This document shows, piece after piece, positions 1 to 7,741 of a stretch of DNA of 51,278 bases. Both the position numbers and the translations under genes were made by a program. Source of the stretch: UBA8886 sp002731655. Its GTDB lineage: Archaea; Thermoplasmatota; Poseidoniia; MGIII; CG-Epi1. A model generated the notes under the pieces. That model saw only the letters and a program-made list of their open reading frames with translations. It was not told the origin of the DNA and did not search any database. The number at the start of each line of letters is the position of its first letter. Positions within the stretch are counted from its first letter, which is position 1. The stretch lies in NCBI GenBank assembly GCA_030754655.1, contig JASLZX010000007.1:1-51278 (forward strand), in the 5' to 3' direction.

Positions 1-17
1 CTTCAGTTAATATTTAT

Positions 18-230
18 ATGATGAATGAAACGAACTATAACAAGACGCAGGGTCCAAGTAGAGATTTGACTATAACTGAACTTTCAGAGTTTGAACTGAA
101 TGTTTCGTATCACGTGGAGAACAGGACTCAAATTAATTTTGACAAGGCTGAACTTGTTTATTTTTTGATTACCACTCAGACAAAAATTCGATTTTTCTTT
201 ACAGTAGAGAGACTTGAAAACCAAGATTGA
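18..230 (+). CDS. possible small protein, unknown (doubtful)
   Basis: A 70-codon frame beginning with two Met codons and ending in TGA. The product is rich in Asn, Thr and Glu with a hydrophobic patch in the middle (around LVYFLITT). I recognise no family. In AT-rich DNA a frame of this length is not strong evidence, and codon use cannot be compared with a neighbour of similar composition. It may be a remnant of an integrated element or chance. Confidence 0.2.
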   Translation: MMNETNYNKTQGPSRDLTITELSEFELNVSYHVENRTQINFDKAELVYFLITTQTKIRFFFTVERLENQD

Positions 231-327
231 ATAAACTCGATTTTGCCCACCCCTTTTTGCCCCTCTCTCTATTTTCGCAGTAAGATCCCAAAACGACGTA
301 AAGTCAAACAACATATCGTCAGGTAGT

Positions 328-331
328 AAAA
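328..331 (-). terminator. oligo-T stop after tRNA-Ser
   Basis: On the minus strand the tRNA CCA end is followed at once by TTTT. A short U-run directly after a tRNA is typical of archaeal intrinsic termination. Confidence 0.45.
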
Positions 332-418
332 TGGCGCCGAGGGCGAGATTTGAACTCGCGAGGGAAAATTCCCACGGGCTTTCCAGGCCCGCGCAATTCC
401 GGGCTATGCGACCTCGGC
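332..418 (-). tRNA. tRNA-Ser (anticodon GGA)
   Basis: On the minus strand a full cloverleaf can be drawn. The acceptor stem is GCCGAGG/CCTCGGC, the D stem GCA/TGC, the anticodon stem CGGGC/GCCCG with loop CTGGAAA (anticodon GGA), followed by a long variable arm (GGGAA/TTCCC type) as expected of a class II serine tRNA. The T arm is GCGAG-TTCAAAT-CTCGC. The discriminator is G and CCA is encoded in the DNA (332-334). No intron is seen. Confidence 0.95.
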
Positions 419-442
419 GCGGCGGCGCCACCTCACTCGCGC

Positions 443-451
443 TTTAGAGGC
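443..451 (-). promoter_or_regulatory. TATA-like box for tRNA-Ser
   Basis: The minus strand reads CTCTAAAGC about 25-33 bases upstream of the tRNA 5' end, the usual archaeal TATA spacing. It is a weak match. Confidence 0.3.
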
Positions 452-478
452 TTGTGGACCGGCGGTGGACCGGCACAC

Positions 479-484
479 TTATAC
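479..484 (+). promoter_or_regulatory. TATA-like box before the 526 gene
   Basis: CTTATAC lies about 42 bases before the ATG at 526. A start site about 25 bases after the box would leave a short leader of roughly 15-20 bases. Confidence 0.4.
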
Positions 485-525
485 GGCAGGAGTCGTATTC
501 GAGGGAACCGCGCGCGGCCTGATTC

Positions 526-795
526 ATGAAACCTGACGAAAAGAAGAGACTTAATTCAGTAATCGAAATGTTGAGGGAAATCTACTACCCTGGACACCAC
601 ACCACCGCGCAGCGGGTCATCGAACGACACCTCATCCGCGAGTTTGGCTACCGTCCCCGCGAGGCGACCTATTTCGGCTCGAAGGTCATCGAATCACTGG
701 TCGAGATGGAGCTGATTTCGCAAGCGCCCGAGGACACGACGCGCAACACCCTCTGGCGAGTTAACCTGCGCCAACTCAAACGGCTCGAAAACTAG
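526..795 (+). CDS. small protein of unknown function, possibly winged-helix
   Basis: 89 residues, charged, with alternating helices and a C-terminal stretch (TLWRVNLRQL) that could form a wing. This suggests a small DNA-binding fold, but I cannot name a family. ATG at 526 is the first start and a TATA-like box lies upstream. Its stop codon overlaps the stop of the convergent coaBC gene: the palindrome CTAG (792-795) gives TAG on both strands. Its GC-rich codon use matches the following genes rather than the AT-rich stretch before tRNA-Ser. Confidence 0.65.
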   Translation: MKPDEKKRLNSVIEMLREIYYPGHHTTAQRVIERHLIREFGYRPREATYFGSKVIESLVEMELISQAPEDTTRNTLWRVNLRQLKRLEN

Positions 796-1958
796 CTCGC
801 TACGCGGTCCAGAATGGCGTCCGCGAGTGCCTGCTTGCTGCCGCTGACGCCCTCGGCTGCGGCATCACGGCTAACCAGCACGACCCGCGCCGCCTCGGCT
901 TCCATCGCGTCAGCGCTGTTCGCTACGACGAGGTCCGCATATTCCAGCGGCGCCCCTGCTTTCTTTATTAACTCATCGTCGGAAGTCTCGGACGCCAGTT
1001 TGAACGCCACCAGCTTGCCAGCGTGCGCGTTGCGCAGCAGCGGTAGTAGCTTCGGCGTCGGCTCCAGCTCGAGCTTCAGCCGCCGGCCGGAGGCAATCTT
1101 GCCTGGCGTGCGCGGCGGCCGGAAATCGGCCAGCGCTGCCGGCAGCAGGACCGTGTCCCACTCGCCCAGCGTCTCCACTTTCGCGACAAGTTCGGCGAGC
1201 GTCGTGAAGCGCTCGAGTGGAATCCAGTTTCCCGGGGTAACAGTAGCCGAGCCGAGCCATAGCTCGGCCTCGGCTCCACGCGCGAACGCCTCCTCGACCA
1301 GCGCGACCGCCATGCGGCCGCTGGAGCGGTTTCCCAGCACGCGCACGTCGTCGAGCGGCTCGGCGGTGCCGCCGCCAATCACCAGTAGTCGCTGCCCCGT
1401 GAGGTCGCGCTGGCCGGCGAGCCGGCAGGCCCACGCCGCGATGACTTCGCGCGACGGCAGCTTGGCCTTTCCCTCCTCGAGCAGTGGGTCGAGCACGGTC
1501 GCGATTTTGCGTGCCTTGCGCAGGTTATCCAGTACGACGGGTGACTCAGCCATGCGGCCGTCCATCGCCGGCGCAACCAGCAGCGGGACGCCCGCGCCGA
1601 GCAGCGTCAGCGCGAATAGCGTCGGTGGGGTATCGCCGATGCCGTGGACCACCTTCGCCAGTGACGAGGCGGTGCAGGGCGCCAGCACGAGCAGGTCGGC
1701 GTCCGCGGTCACGTGCTCGACTTGGCCAGTTATTTCAGTAACCGGCGGGCGGCCGCACGCGAATTCCAGCGCTTTGCGGCCGACGATTTCGAGCGCCGTT
1801 GGCGAGGCGACGATGTGCACCTCCGCCCCGTGCCGCAGTAGCTCGCGCGCCAGCCCGACCGATTCCACCGCCGCGACCGAGCCGGTGACCGCCAGCCAGA
1901 CGGTGCGCCCGGCGAGGGCAGGGCTACGCTGCGTGACGTTGCGTGCAGGGTGCTTCAT
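792..1958 (-). CDS. coaBC: phosphopantothenoylcysteine decarboxylase / phosphopantothenate-cysteine ligase
   Basis: Bifunctional coenzyme A enzyme of 388 residues, usual length for CoaBC. The N-terminal half (about 1-185) is the FMN-dependent CoaC decarboxylase, with VTGSVAA near the N-terminus, LVLAPCTASSLAK and the APAMDGRM motif. The C-terminal half (about 187-388) is the CoaB ligase, with the hallmark GGGTAEPLDDVRVLGNRSSG and PAALADFRP. It converts 4'-phosphopantothenate and cysteine to 4'-phosphopantetheine in the cytoplasm. It is the last gene of a minus-strand operon: its ATG shares ATGA (1955-1958) with the stop of the double winged-helix gene, so translation is probably coupled. Its own stop overlaps the stop of the convergent 526 gene. 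Confidence 0.95.
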   Translation of the reverse strand: MKHPARNVTQRSPALAGRTVWLAVTGSVAAVESVGLARELLRHGAEVHIVASPTALEIVGRKALEFACGRPPVTEITGQVEHVTADADLLVLAPCTASSLAKVVHGIGDTPPTLFALTLLGAGVPLLVAPAMDGRMAESPVVLDNLRKARKIATVLDPLLEEGKAKLPSREVIAAWACRLAGQRDLTGQRLLVIGGGTAEPLDDVRVLGNRSSGRMAVALVEEAFARGAEAELWLGSATVTPGNWIPLERFTTLAELVAKVETLGEWDTVLLPAALADFRPPRTPGKIASGRRLKLELEPTPKLLPLLRNAHAGKLVAFKLASETSDDELIKKAGAPLEYADLVVANSADAMEAEAARVVLVSRDAAAEGVSGSKQALADAILDRVAS

Positions 1959-2842
1959 GCCAGTTCCCCCACGACGCGTCTATAAGAATCCAGCACCAGC
2001 TCGACGCGCGTCTCGATTGCCTGCCACGCCGTGGCGAGCGAGCCGCCCCGCAGGTGGAATGCGCTCGCGGGGGGACCACCGTCGGCAGCGCGACAGCGCG
2101 CCAGCATTCCCAGCGAGAGCAGCTTGTTGATGTGGCGGTAGGCGGTCGGCCGCGTGGTTTCGGCCCACGCTGCGACCTCTTCCGCGGTCCAGGCGCGGTC
2201 GGGTCGCTGCAAGAAACAGCCGTCGAGGATGCGGAACGGCATCGAGTCGGCAATCGGGTAGTGGTGTGCCGAGAAGTAGCCGACTCCTTCGCCCAGCCGC
2301 GCCAGCAGCTCCGCCGGCGCGTCGCCTGACGGGGGAACTTCGCGCAGCTCGATGTCGAAATGGTCCTCCTTCTCGAGCGCCAGCATCCCCTCCGGGAGTG
2401 TCGCGTCGGCCGCGCCGTATTCGCCGGCGAGCGATTGCGCGGCGTCGCGGTAGCCTGCGAGGCAGGCGCGCGCGTGGAGTTCGACGCCCTCCCACGCGCG
2501 CGGCAGTGAGTGGTGCCAGAGCCGCACCCGTTTTGGGTCGTCCGTCTTGCCGGGGAAATCCTCGGTCAGCAGCCCCAACTCGCGCAGCCATTGGAGATGG
2601 CGGTAGACCGCCTGCACCGGCACCTCGAGGGCTTCGGCCAGTTCGCCGGTGGTCCAGCCCCGCCCGGGGTGCGGCAGCAAGCAGCGCGTAAAGAGCCGGC
2701 GGCCGACGAGCGCGCGCTGCCGTTCGGCGTGTCGCGGGCTGTCGCTGCCGAGAAATCCGATGGCCCCGAGGAACTGGCTAGCTAGCGCGTCACGCTCGCT
2801 GCCGGGTGCGGGCGCCAGGCTGCGCAAGCGCAACCGGAACAC
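1955..2842 (-). CDS. double winged-helix DNA-binding protein
   Basis: 295 residues with two related helix-turn-helix units: one around residues 63-95 (WTTGELAEALEVPVQAVYRH) and one near 215-250 (WTAEEVAAWAETTRPTAYRH). Both share the W-T-x-E-h-A...AYRHhxxL pattern, so the protein seems to be an internal duplication of a winged-helix domain, which could bind DNA as a pseudo-dimer. The start is GTG, directly after the TGA of the TPR gene (2843-2845), and the gene overlaps coaBC by ATGA. Its position in the operon suggests a transcription regulator, perhaps of these genes. No ligand-binding domain is recognised. Confidence 0.8.
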   Translation of the reverse strand: MFRLRLRSLAPAPGSERDALASQFLGAIGFLGSDSPRHAERQRALVGRRLFTRCLLPHPGRGWTTGELAEALEVPVQAVYRHLQWLRELGLLTEDFPGKTDDPKRVRLWHHSLPRAWEGVELHARACLAGYRDAAQSLAGEYGAADATLPEGMLALEKEDHFDIELREVPPSGDAPAELLARLGEGVGYFSAHHYPIADSMPFRILDGCFLQRPDRAWTAEEVAAWAETTRPTAYRHINKLLSLGMLARCRAADGGPPASAFHLRGGSLATAWQAIETRVELVLDSYRRVVGELA

Positions 2843-4468
2843 TCAGCTCCACCCCTCGCCGTCTAGCTTCTCAAGGATGAGCGCCTTGAACTGCCGCGCC
2901 TTCTGGTGGCCCGGGTCGAGCGCCAGCAGTTTGTGCAGGTCCCCCATTGCGTCCGCCAGCTGCTCCGACTGGTAGTGTTGGTCAGCCCGCTCCCACAGCG
3001 CCCGCGCATCGTTGGGGTCCGCCTCGAGGATGCGTGTCAGCACCATCAGCACCAGCTCCGGGCTTTGCTGGAGCCGGTAGACCTCGGCCAGCTTCCACCA
3101 GCCCTCCTTCAGGTCGGGCTGGTGCTGCACCGCGCGCGAGTAGCCTTTCTCGCAGGCACGTTCAAAATCCTTCAGGCTGAGGTAAATGTCGCCGCGCGCC
3201 ATGTAGGGATCGGGATTCTCCGGTTCGAGGGCGATTGCCTGCTCGAGCGCCTTGAGCGCGTCACGCACCTTGCCCATCCCGGCCAGCACCCGCCCCAGCC
3301 CGAGGTAGGCGGCCGCCGGCTCGCACCCCAGCTCGAGGCCGGTCAGCAGCGCCTCCTCCGCCTCGGGCAGCTCAGCCAGCCGCTCGCGCGCGAGGCCGAG
3401 CGCCAACCACGCCTCGGGGAAGGTATACTCCAGCTCGGTCGCCTGCGCGAAGCACCGGGCGGCGCCGGGCCACTGCCCCAGCCGCTGGTAGAGGGTGCCT
3501 TTCTCGAACCAGAGTTGCTCGTCCTGCGGCGCAATCTCTAGCGCCATCGAGAAGTAGGTAATCGCGCGGTCATACTGCCGGTGCCCCAGCAGCGCGCGTG
3601 CCTTCGACGCCCAGAGCCGGTCGTCCTCGAGCAGCATTCCGTCCTGCTGCGCACGGCGCATCACGCGGTTGGCCGCCTCGAGCGCCGCCGAAGGGTGGCT
3701 GCCTGCCAGTGCGCTTTCGACCTCGATCAGCATCGCGCGTCGCGCTTCGCGGTCGCTGCGACGCAGCAGGAACAGCATCCCGCTGCCGGACATAGTCAGG
3801 CCACCGCCGAGCAGTCCGCCCGCCGCCACTTCGGGCGAGACCAGCCAGCCGACGCTGCCGAGGCCAGCGAGGTAGCAGCCCAGCACGAAGCCCGCCAGCT
3901 GGTAGCGCCGGTGGTGGAGGCCCGCCATTCCCAAGCCTAGCAGCAGCAGCGGCAGCAGCATCCAGACCGCTTCGGGCTGCAACACCGCCAGCGACAGGAT
4001 GGCGCCGCCGCCGAGTGCCATCGAGATTCCGAGACTGAGTTGGCTCTGCGGCAGCAGTCCCATTCCTCGCAGCAGCAGGATGACGCCGACACCGCCGATG
4101 CCGGTCGCCGCGGCGACTGCCCATGCCAGCGCGAGCCAGATACCGATGCTGGCCGCCACGACTCCGCCGAGCGCCAGAATGATGCCGGCAGTGAGGGTGT
4201 CGCCCGGCTCGCGCCGCCCAGTGTGCAGGTTGATCATCAGCACCAGCCCCAGCCCGCCACAGATGAACAGCAGCGCTCCCAGCACGATGCCCGCCAGTTG
4301 CAATTGCGCTAGCCCGGTGACGCGCCAGACCGCTAGGTTGGCCCACGCCAGCGCCAGCAGCGCCAGTGCGGAGAGCACCGTGTCGTGGCTGCGTCCGCGC
4401 AGGAAATCCTGTATTCCCTGCACGACGCGCCCCGATTCTGCCGTGCCTTCGTCGTCGCTTCCAGCCAT
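2843..4468 (-). CDS. membrane protein with C-terminal TPR repeats
   Basis: 541 residues. After a charged N-terminus come about eight hydrophobic segments (about residues 35-235), rich in Gly, Ala and Leu. The soluble C-terminal half carries at least six tetratricopeptide repeats, recognisable by patterns such as LWFEKGTLYQRLGQWPGAAR, AYLGLGRVLAGMGKVRDAL and PYMARGDIYLSLKDFERA. Such proteins act as scaffolds for protein complexes at the membrane; the partner is unknown. It is the first gene of the operon that continues into the double winged-helix regulator (adjacent, TGA then GTG) and coaBC. A TATA-like box sits about 20 bases before the ATG, implying a leaderless message. Confidence 0.85.
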   Translation of the reverse strand: MAGSDDEGTAESGRVVQGIQDFLRGRSHDTVLSALALLALAWANLAVWRVTGLAQLQLAGIVLGALLFICGGLGLVLMINLHTGRREPGDTLTAGIILALGGVVAASIGIWLALAWAVAAATGIGGVGVILLLRGMGLLPQSQLSLGISMALGGGAILSLAVLQPEAVWMLLPLLLLGLGMAGLHHRRYQLAGFVLGCYLAGLGSVGWLVSPEVAAGGLLGGGLTMSGSGMLFLLRRSDREARRAMLIEVESALAGSHPSAALEAANRVMRRAQQDGMLLEDDRLWASKARALLGHRQYDRAITYFSMALEIAPQDEQLWFEKGTLYQRLGQWPGAARCFAQATELEYTFPEAWLALGLARERLAELPEAEEALLTGLELGCEPAAAYLGLGRVLAGMGKVRDALKALEQAIALEPENPDPYMARGDIYLSLKDFERACEKGYSRAVQHQPDLKEGWWKLAEVYRLQQSPELVLMVLTRILEADPNDARALWERADQHYQSEQLADAMGDLHKLLALDPGHQKARQFKALILEKLDGEGWS

Positions 4469-4484
4469 GTAAAGCCTTACTGCT

Positions 4485-4493
4485 GATATATTA
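4485..4493 (-). promoter_or_regulatory. TATA-like box for the TPR operon
   Basis: The minus strand reads TAATATATC about 17-25 bases before the ATG at 4468, in a 31-base gap after the ATP-grasp gene. This is a strong AT match in a GC-rich setting and implies a leaderless start. Confidence 0.55.
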
Positions 4494-4499
4494 CAATTA

Positions 4500-5714
4500 T
4501 TAAGACTGCCCGTCGACCCGAATATCGAGTTTCGCGCTCGCCGCGGCGAGCGCCGCGACCACTTCCGCGGCGGTTTCCCCAGCGGCGAAGATGAACCCGA
4601 GATAGGCGCCCCCTTCGGGCGGTGGCAGCAGTTCCTGCCCGCGGTGCGCGGTGATGCGCAGCCCGGTCACGCCCGCGACCGCCCCTGCGGCCGCCTGCCC
4701 CCGGACGGCGTTCAGCTTGCCCGCGCGAGGCGGGTAGAGCATCCGCACCCCCACTGCGTTGCCGTCGCGCTCGAGCGACGGCAGCGTGCGACCGAGCGCA
4801 TGGCGCAGCAGCACTTCCTCGAGCGAGACGCCGCCGAAGTAGAGCACGCTGGCGCAGAGCCCGCCAATCGAGCGACCGGCGATGTCAATCACCCACGCCC
4901 TCCCGTCGTGGAGCCGCAGCTCGGCGTGAATCGTGCCCTCACTGAGGCCGAGCGCAGCGGCAGCGCGAGCGGTCGTTTCGGCGACCAGCTTGCGCTGCGC
5001 ATCGTCGAGCCCCGCCGGCGCGACGTAGGTCTTCTCGGGGAAGAAGGGTCCCTCACCGAGGTCTGGTTTGGCGAAGATTTCGAGCACCTCGACTGCGCCG
5101 TCGCGCGCCAGCGCTTCGACTGCTACCTCGCGGCCGGGGATGTATTCCTCGAGCAGCAGCCCCTCGCCGGCGACGCGTGCCACCGCCGGCTGCGCCAGCA
5201 GCGCGCGCAGCCGTGCCAGCGCGTCGTGCAGATCGCCCGCGTCGTCGGCGCGCATAACCCCCTGTGAGGCGGAGAGCTGGCGCGGCTTGACAATGCAGGG
5301 AAACGGCGGCGCTTCCGGCGCGGCGTCGTCGGTGACCAGCCAGCAGCGCGGCTGCGGCAGCCCCACGTCCGTCAGCACTTCGCGGCAGCGCAGCTTGTCG
5401 CGCGCTGCTGCGACCGCCGCCGGAGGATGGTGGCGAAGCCCTAGGACTTCGGCAATCGCGGCCGCCGCCTCGGTCGCGCCGTCATCGACAGCAAGCACGG
5501 CGTCGAGCGGATGCTCGCGCGCGAACTCCCCGGCCGCGGCCGCCGCCGCCTGCGGGTCGCCGAACGGCAGCGTCAGTAGTGCTTCGGGCAGCAGCCCTGT
5601 CAGCGTCTGCTGCTCCTCACAGGCGATGGTTACGTTGACGTCCAGCGCGTGCGCCGCGTCAGTGAACGGGCTGGCGCGGTAGGTGGTGCTCGGGACCAGC
5701 AGCAACAGACGCAT
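4500..5714 (-). CDS. ATP-grasp ligase-like protein
   Basis: 404 residues. An N-terminal pre-ATP-grasp domain (VPSTTYRASPF, then AVDDGATE near 80) is followed by an ATP-grasp core: lysine strand FPCIVKPRQLSASQGV, glycine-rich loop, acidic strand LLLEEYIPGREVAVEAL, and a metal-binding strand near HAELRLHDGRAWVIDIAGRS. The family joins a carboxylate to an amine or thiol using ATP (as in PurK, biotin carboxylase and amino acid ligases); the substrate here is unknown. I chose ATG at 5714, not the TTG one codon upstream, because it forms a TGATG overlap with the PKD lipoprotein stop. Coupling to a secreted lipoprotein is unusual. Confidence 0.8.
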   Translation of the reverse strand: MRLLLLVPSTTYRASPFTDAAHALDVNVTIACEEQQTLTGLLPEALLTLPFGDPQAAAAAAGEFAREHPLDAVLAVDDGATEAAAAIAEVLGLRHHPPAAVAAARDKLRCREVLTDVGLPQPRCWLVTDDAAPEAPPFPCIVKPRQLSASQGVMRADDAGDLHDALARLRALLAQPAVARVAGEGLLLEEYIPGREVAVEALARDGAVEVLEIFAKPDLGEGPFFPEKTYVAPAGLDDAQRKLVAETTARAAAALGLSEGTIHAELRLHDGRAWVIDIAGRSIGGLCASVLYFGGVSLEEVLLRHALGRTLPSLERDGNAVGVRMLYPPRAGKLNAVRGQAAAGAVAGVTGLRITAHRGQELLPPPEGGAYLGFIFAAGETAAEVVAALAAASAKLDIRVDGQS

Positions 5715-7246
5715 CAACTGTAGCGGACCCAGCCCTGGAATTCCCAGCTGGCGCCGGTGGGGGTGATGCCCCCGTTGTCGACCTGGATGGTGATGATGTA
5801 GTCGCCAGTGGCGTTGCCGGAAACCGCGACCGGGTGATTCTCACTGTCGCCTCCGCCAAGGGCCCCACTCTCGGCCCAGAGCTCAGCCCCACTGGCGTCA
5901 AGCACCTTCAGCTCGTAGCTCATGCTGCCGGTGTTGCAGCTTACGGTCAAGTTAAGGTAGATGCCATCGAGGAACACTTCGACCGGGAAATCATACTGGT
6001 CGTCGCTGTTGCTGATGATAATGGCCTGACTGCCGGAGTAGTCAATCTGGAAGTTCTCCGGAATGACACGCAGCTGCATTACCAGCTCGGCCGATTCGTC
6101 TGCGGAGTCGCTGACGGTGAGGGTAACGTTGAACCAGCCGCCCGTGGCCCAGCTGTGCCGGCTGGTGTCGTTTTCGCCGGTCTCGCTGGTGCCGTCGCCG
6201 AAGTCCCAGCTGTAGTTGGTGATTGCCCCGTTGGGCGAGCTGCTGCTGGAGGCGTCGAGCGTCAGGTTGGTCCCGGCGCGCACCTCGTTGACCTCATCGC
6301 CGCTGAGCAGGAAGCTGAAGAGCGCGTCGGGGCCGAGCGTCTCGACCTCGATATTGAGCAATGCGCTTCCCTGCTGCCCGCGTCCGTCCTCGACGGTCAG
6401 GTTGACGGTGTAGCTGCCGGGTGCATCCCATATGTGTTTCGGTGACCGCAGCGTCGATGTATCGCCGTCGCCGAAGCTCCAGCTGTAGTCGAGCACGTCG
6501 CCTTCGGGGTCGTAGGAGTCGTCGCCGTCGAAACTGATTTCCTCGCCGACAAAGACGGTCGTCGCGTCGGCGCTGGCGACCGCCACCGGCGGCAGGTTGG
6601 TGATGCTGAAGCTGGCCATGGCGGTCGAGACTTCGCCGTCCGGGTCCTCGACCGTCAGCTGCACTTCGTATTCGCCCTCCTGCAGGTCGCGCTCGAAGTT
6701 GGACTGCTGTGAGGCAGTGTATTTCGAGCCGCCCTGCTCGCCCAGTTCCCAGAGGTAACGCAGTGTGTCGCCGTCGGGGTCGCTGCTGGTGCGGCCGTCG
6801 AACTGCACCGGCTGTCCCTCCGAGTAGGAGCTGCCGGCTACGGGGAGCCGGATGACTGCCGTCGGCGGGCGGTTGCCCGGCTCGACCGTAATCAGCTTCA
6901 CGTCGCTGGTGCTGGCGCCGTGCGGGTCGGTTACGGTGAGCGTCAGTACGAGGTCGGGACCGGTCTGCGAGACGGTGACCATGTCGCTCGCGAGGCGGCT
7001 CAGCTCGATGACTGCGCCCAGTCCCGAAAGGGTCCAGACGTAGCCCAGTCGAGAGTCCTCGCCGTCGGGGTCCTCGCCATAGCCCTCCAGTTGGAACGGC
7101 TGGTCAACTTCGACCGTGGCGCCCTGTCCTGGCATAGTGATGTAGGCGGTCGGTGGCTGGTTGGCCCCGTTGTCGTCGCTGTCGAGCAGGTCGAGACAGC
7201 CCGCCAGCGGCAGCAGCAATGCCAGCAGTAGCGCGATGCTTCGCAT
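5714..7246 (-). CDS. PKD-domain lipoprotein, secreted
   Basis: 510 residues. A signal peptide ends in a lipobox LAGC (Cys at about 17), so the mature protein is probably anchored by a lipid outside the cell. Four PKD domains follow, each starting near PPTA or PPVA and containing DPDGD or YSWDFGDG-type motifs (about 30-120, 125-215, 215-305, 305-395). The last 110 residues form a beta-rich domain resembling PPC-type domains (SGNATGDYIITIQV). PKD domains mediate protein or glycan contacts at the cell surface. A TATA-like box stands about 25 bases upstream. The stop is coupled to the downstream ATP-grasp gene by TGATG. Confidence 0.85.
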   Translation of the reverse strand: MRSIALLLALLLPLAGCLDLLDSDDNGANQPPTAYITMPGQGATVEVDQPFQLEGYGEDPDGEDSRLGYVWTLSGLGAVIELSRLASDMVTVSQTGPDLVLTLTVTDPHGASTSDVKLITVEPGNRPPTAVIRLPVAGSSYSEGQPVQFDGRTSSDPDGDTLRYLWELGEQGGSKYTASQQSNFERDLQEGEYEVQLTVEDPDGEVSTAMASFSITNLPPVAVASADATTVFVGEEISFDGDDSYDPEGDVLDYSWSFGDGDTSTLRSPKHIWDAPGSYTVNLTVEDGRGQQGSALLNIEVETLGPDALFSFLLSGDEVNEVRAGTNLTLDASSSSSPNGAITNYSWDFGDGTSETGENDTSRHSWATGGWFNVTLTVSDSADESAELVMQLRVIPENFQIDYSGSQAIIISNSDDQYDFPVEVFLDGIYLNLTVSCNTGSMSYELKVLDASGAELWAESGALGGGDSENHPVAVSGNATGDYIITIQVDNGGITPTGASWEFQGWVRYS

Positions 7247-7267
7247 CGGCCCACCGAAGTGACGCGG

Positions 7268-7274
7268 TATTTAT
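7268..7274 (-). promoter_or_regulatory. TATA-like box for PKD lipoprotein
   Basis: The minus strand reads ATAAATA, about 25 bases before the ATG at 7246, consistent with a leaderless transcript. Confidence 0.55.
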
Positions 7275-7293
7275 GTGGTCCGCTGCGGCCGCT

Positions 7294-7710
7294 TCAGGTG
7301 GAGCCGGCGCGGATGGGTCGGTGGGCGCCGCAGCCTTCGCACTGTAGCACCAGTGTGCGCCCCTGTCGCTGGAAGTTGGTGTCGGGGCGATGGCATTCCT
7401 CACAGAGCACGAACGCCTTCAGGTAAGCCTGGACGCGCTCGGCGACCTTCTTCTCGGGGACGCGTCCCTGCAGCACCAGCCGACGGCCTTCGGTGCTGCC
7501 CGCCGTCCCGAGTTCCTGCACCAGGTATTTCGAGAAATGGTCAGGTTCGCGTCGCAGCGCATCGGCCATGTCGCTGAAGTTGCGCAGGATGGTGCGCTTG
7601 CCCTCGTAGAGCACTTCCGGCTCGGGCGGGACGAAGCGCGCATCGTTGTTCATGACGTCCTCGAGCCCTTCACGGGCGCGGCTCAGCAGCTTGTCGTAGT
7701 TCAGCTCCAC
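7294..7710 (-). CDS. translation initiation factor aIF2 subunit beta
   Basis: 138 residues. The family opening (NYDKLLSRARE) is followed by the alpha-beta core with RTILRNFSDMADAL and HFSKYLVQELGTAGS, and a C-terminal zinc ribbon with CEEC and CEGC pairs. As part of the heterotrimer aIF2 it helps deliver initiator Met-tRNA to the ribosome. The frame is open to 7767, but I place the start at GTG 7710: family members begin about here, and the longer form would overlap the end of the glycosyltransferase gene with a non-conserved extension. A weak TATA-like stretch (7731-7740) lies about 25 bases upstream of this GTG. Confidence 0.9.
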   Translation of the reverse strand: MELNYDKLLSRAREGLEDVMNNDARFVPPEPEVLYEGKRTILRNFSDMADALRREPDHFSKYLVQELGTAGSTEGRRLVLQGRVPEKKVAERVQAYLKAFVLCEECHRPDTNFQRQGRTLVLQCEGCGAHRPIRAGST

Positions 7711-7741
7711 GTGCGGCCGCAGGCCGCCCGCCTCAAAAGGG

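Larger units (their letters stand above)
1..331. other. AT-rich stretch without a convincing gene
   Basis: Visibly AT-rich compared with the GC-rich DNA that follows the tRNA. One 70-codon frame (18-230, plus) exists, with a TATA-like stretch just before it, but the product has no motif I recognise and the box lies too close to the start to be its promoter. The stretch lies directly downstream of the 3' end of tRNA-Ser, a position where integrated elements often sit. I see no integrase or clear repeat inside it. Confidence 0.5.

Noticed and set aside
814..2130. 438-codon plus-strand frame opposite coaBC
   Set aside because: Ser/Ala/Arg-rich product with no motifs, wholly antisense to a clearly recognised gene; a shadow of GC-rich codon use.
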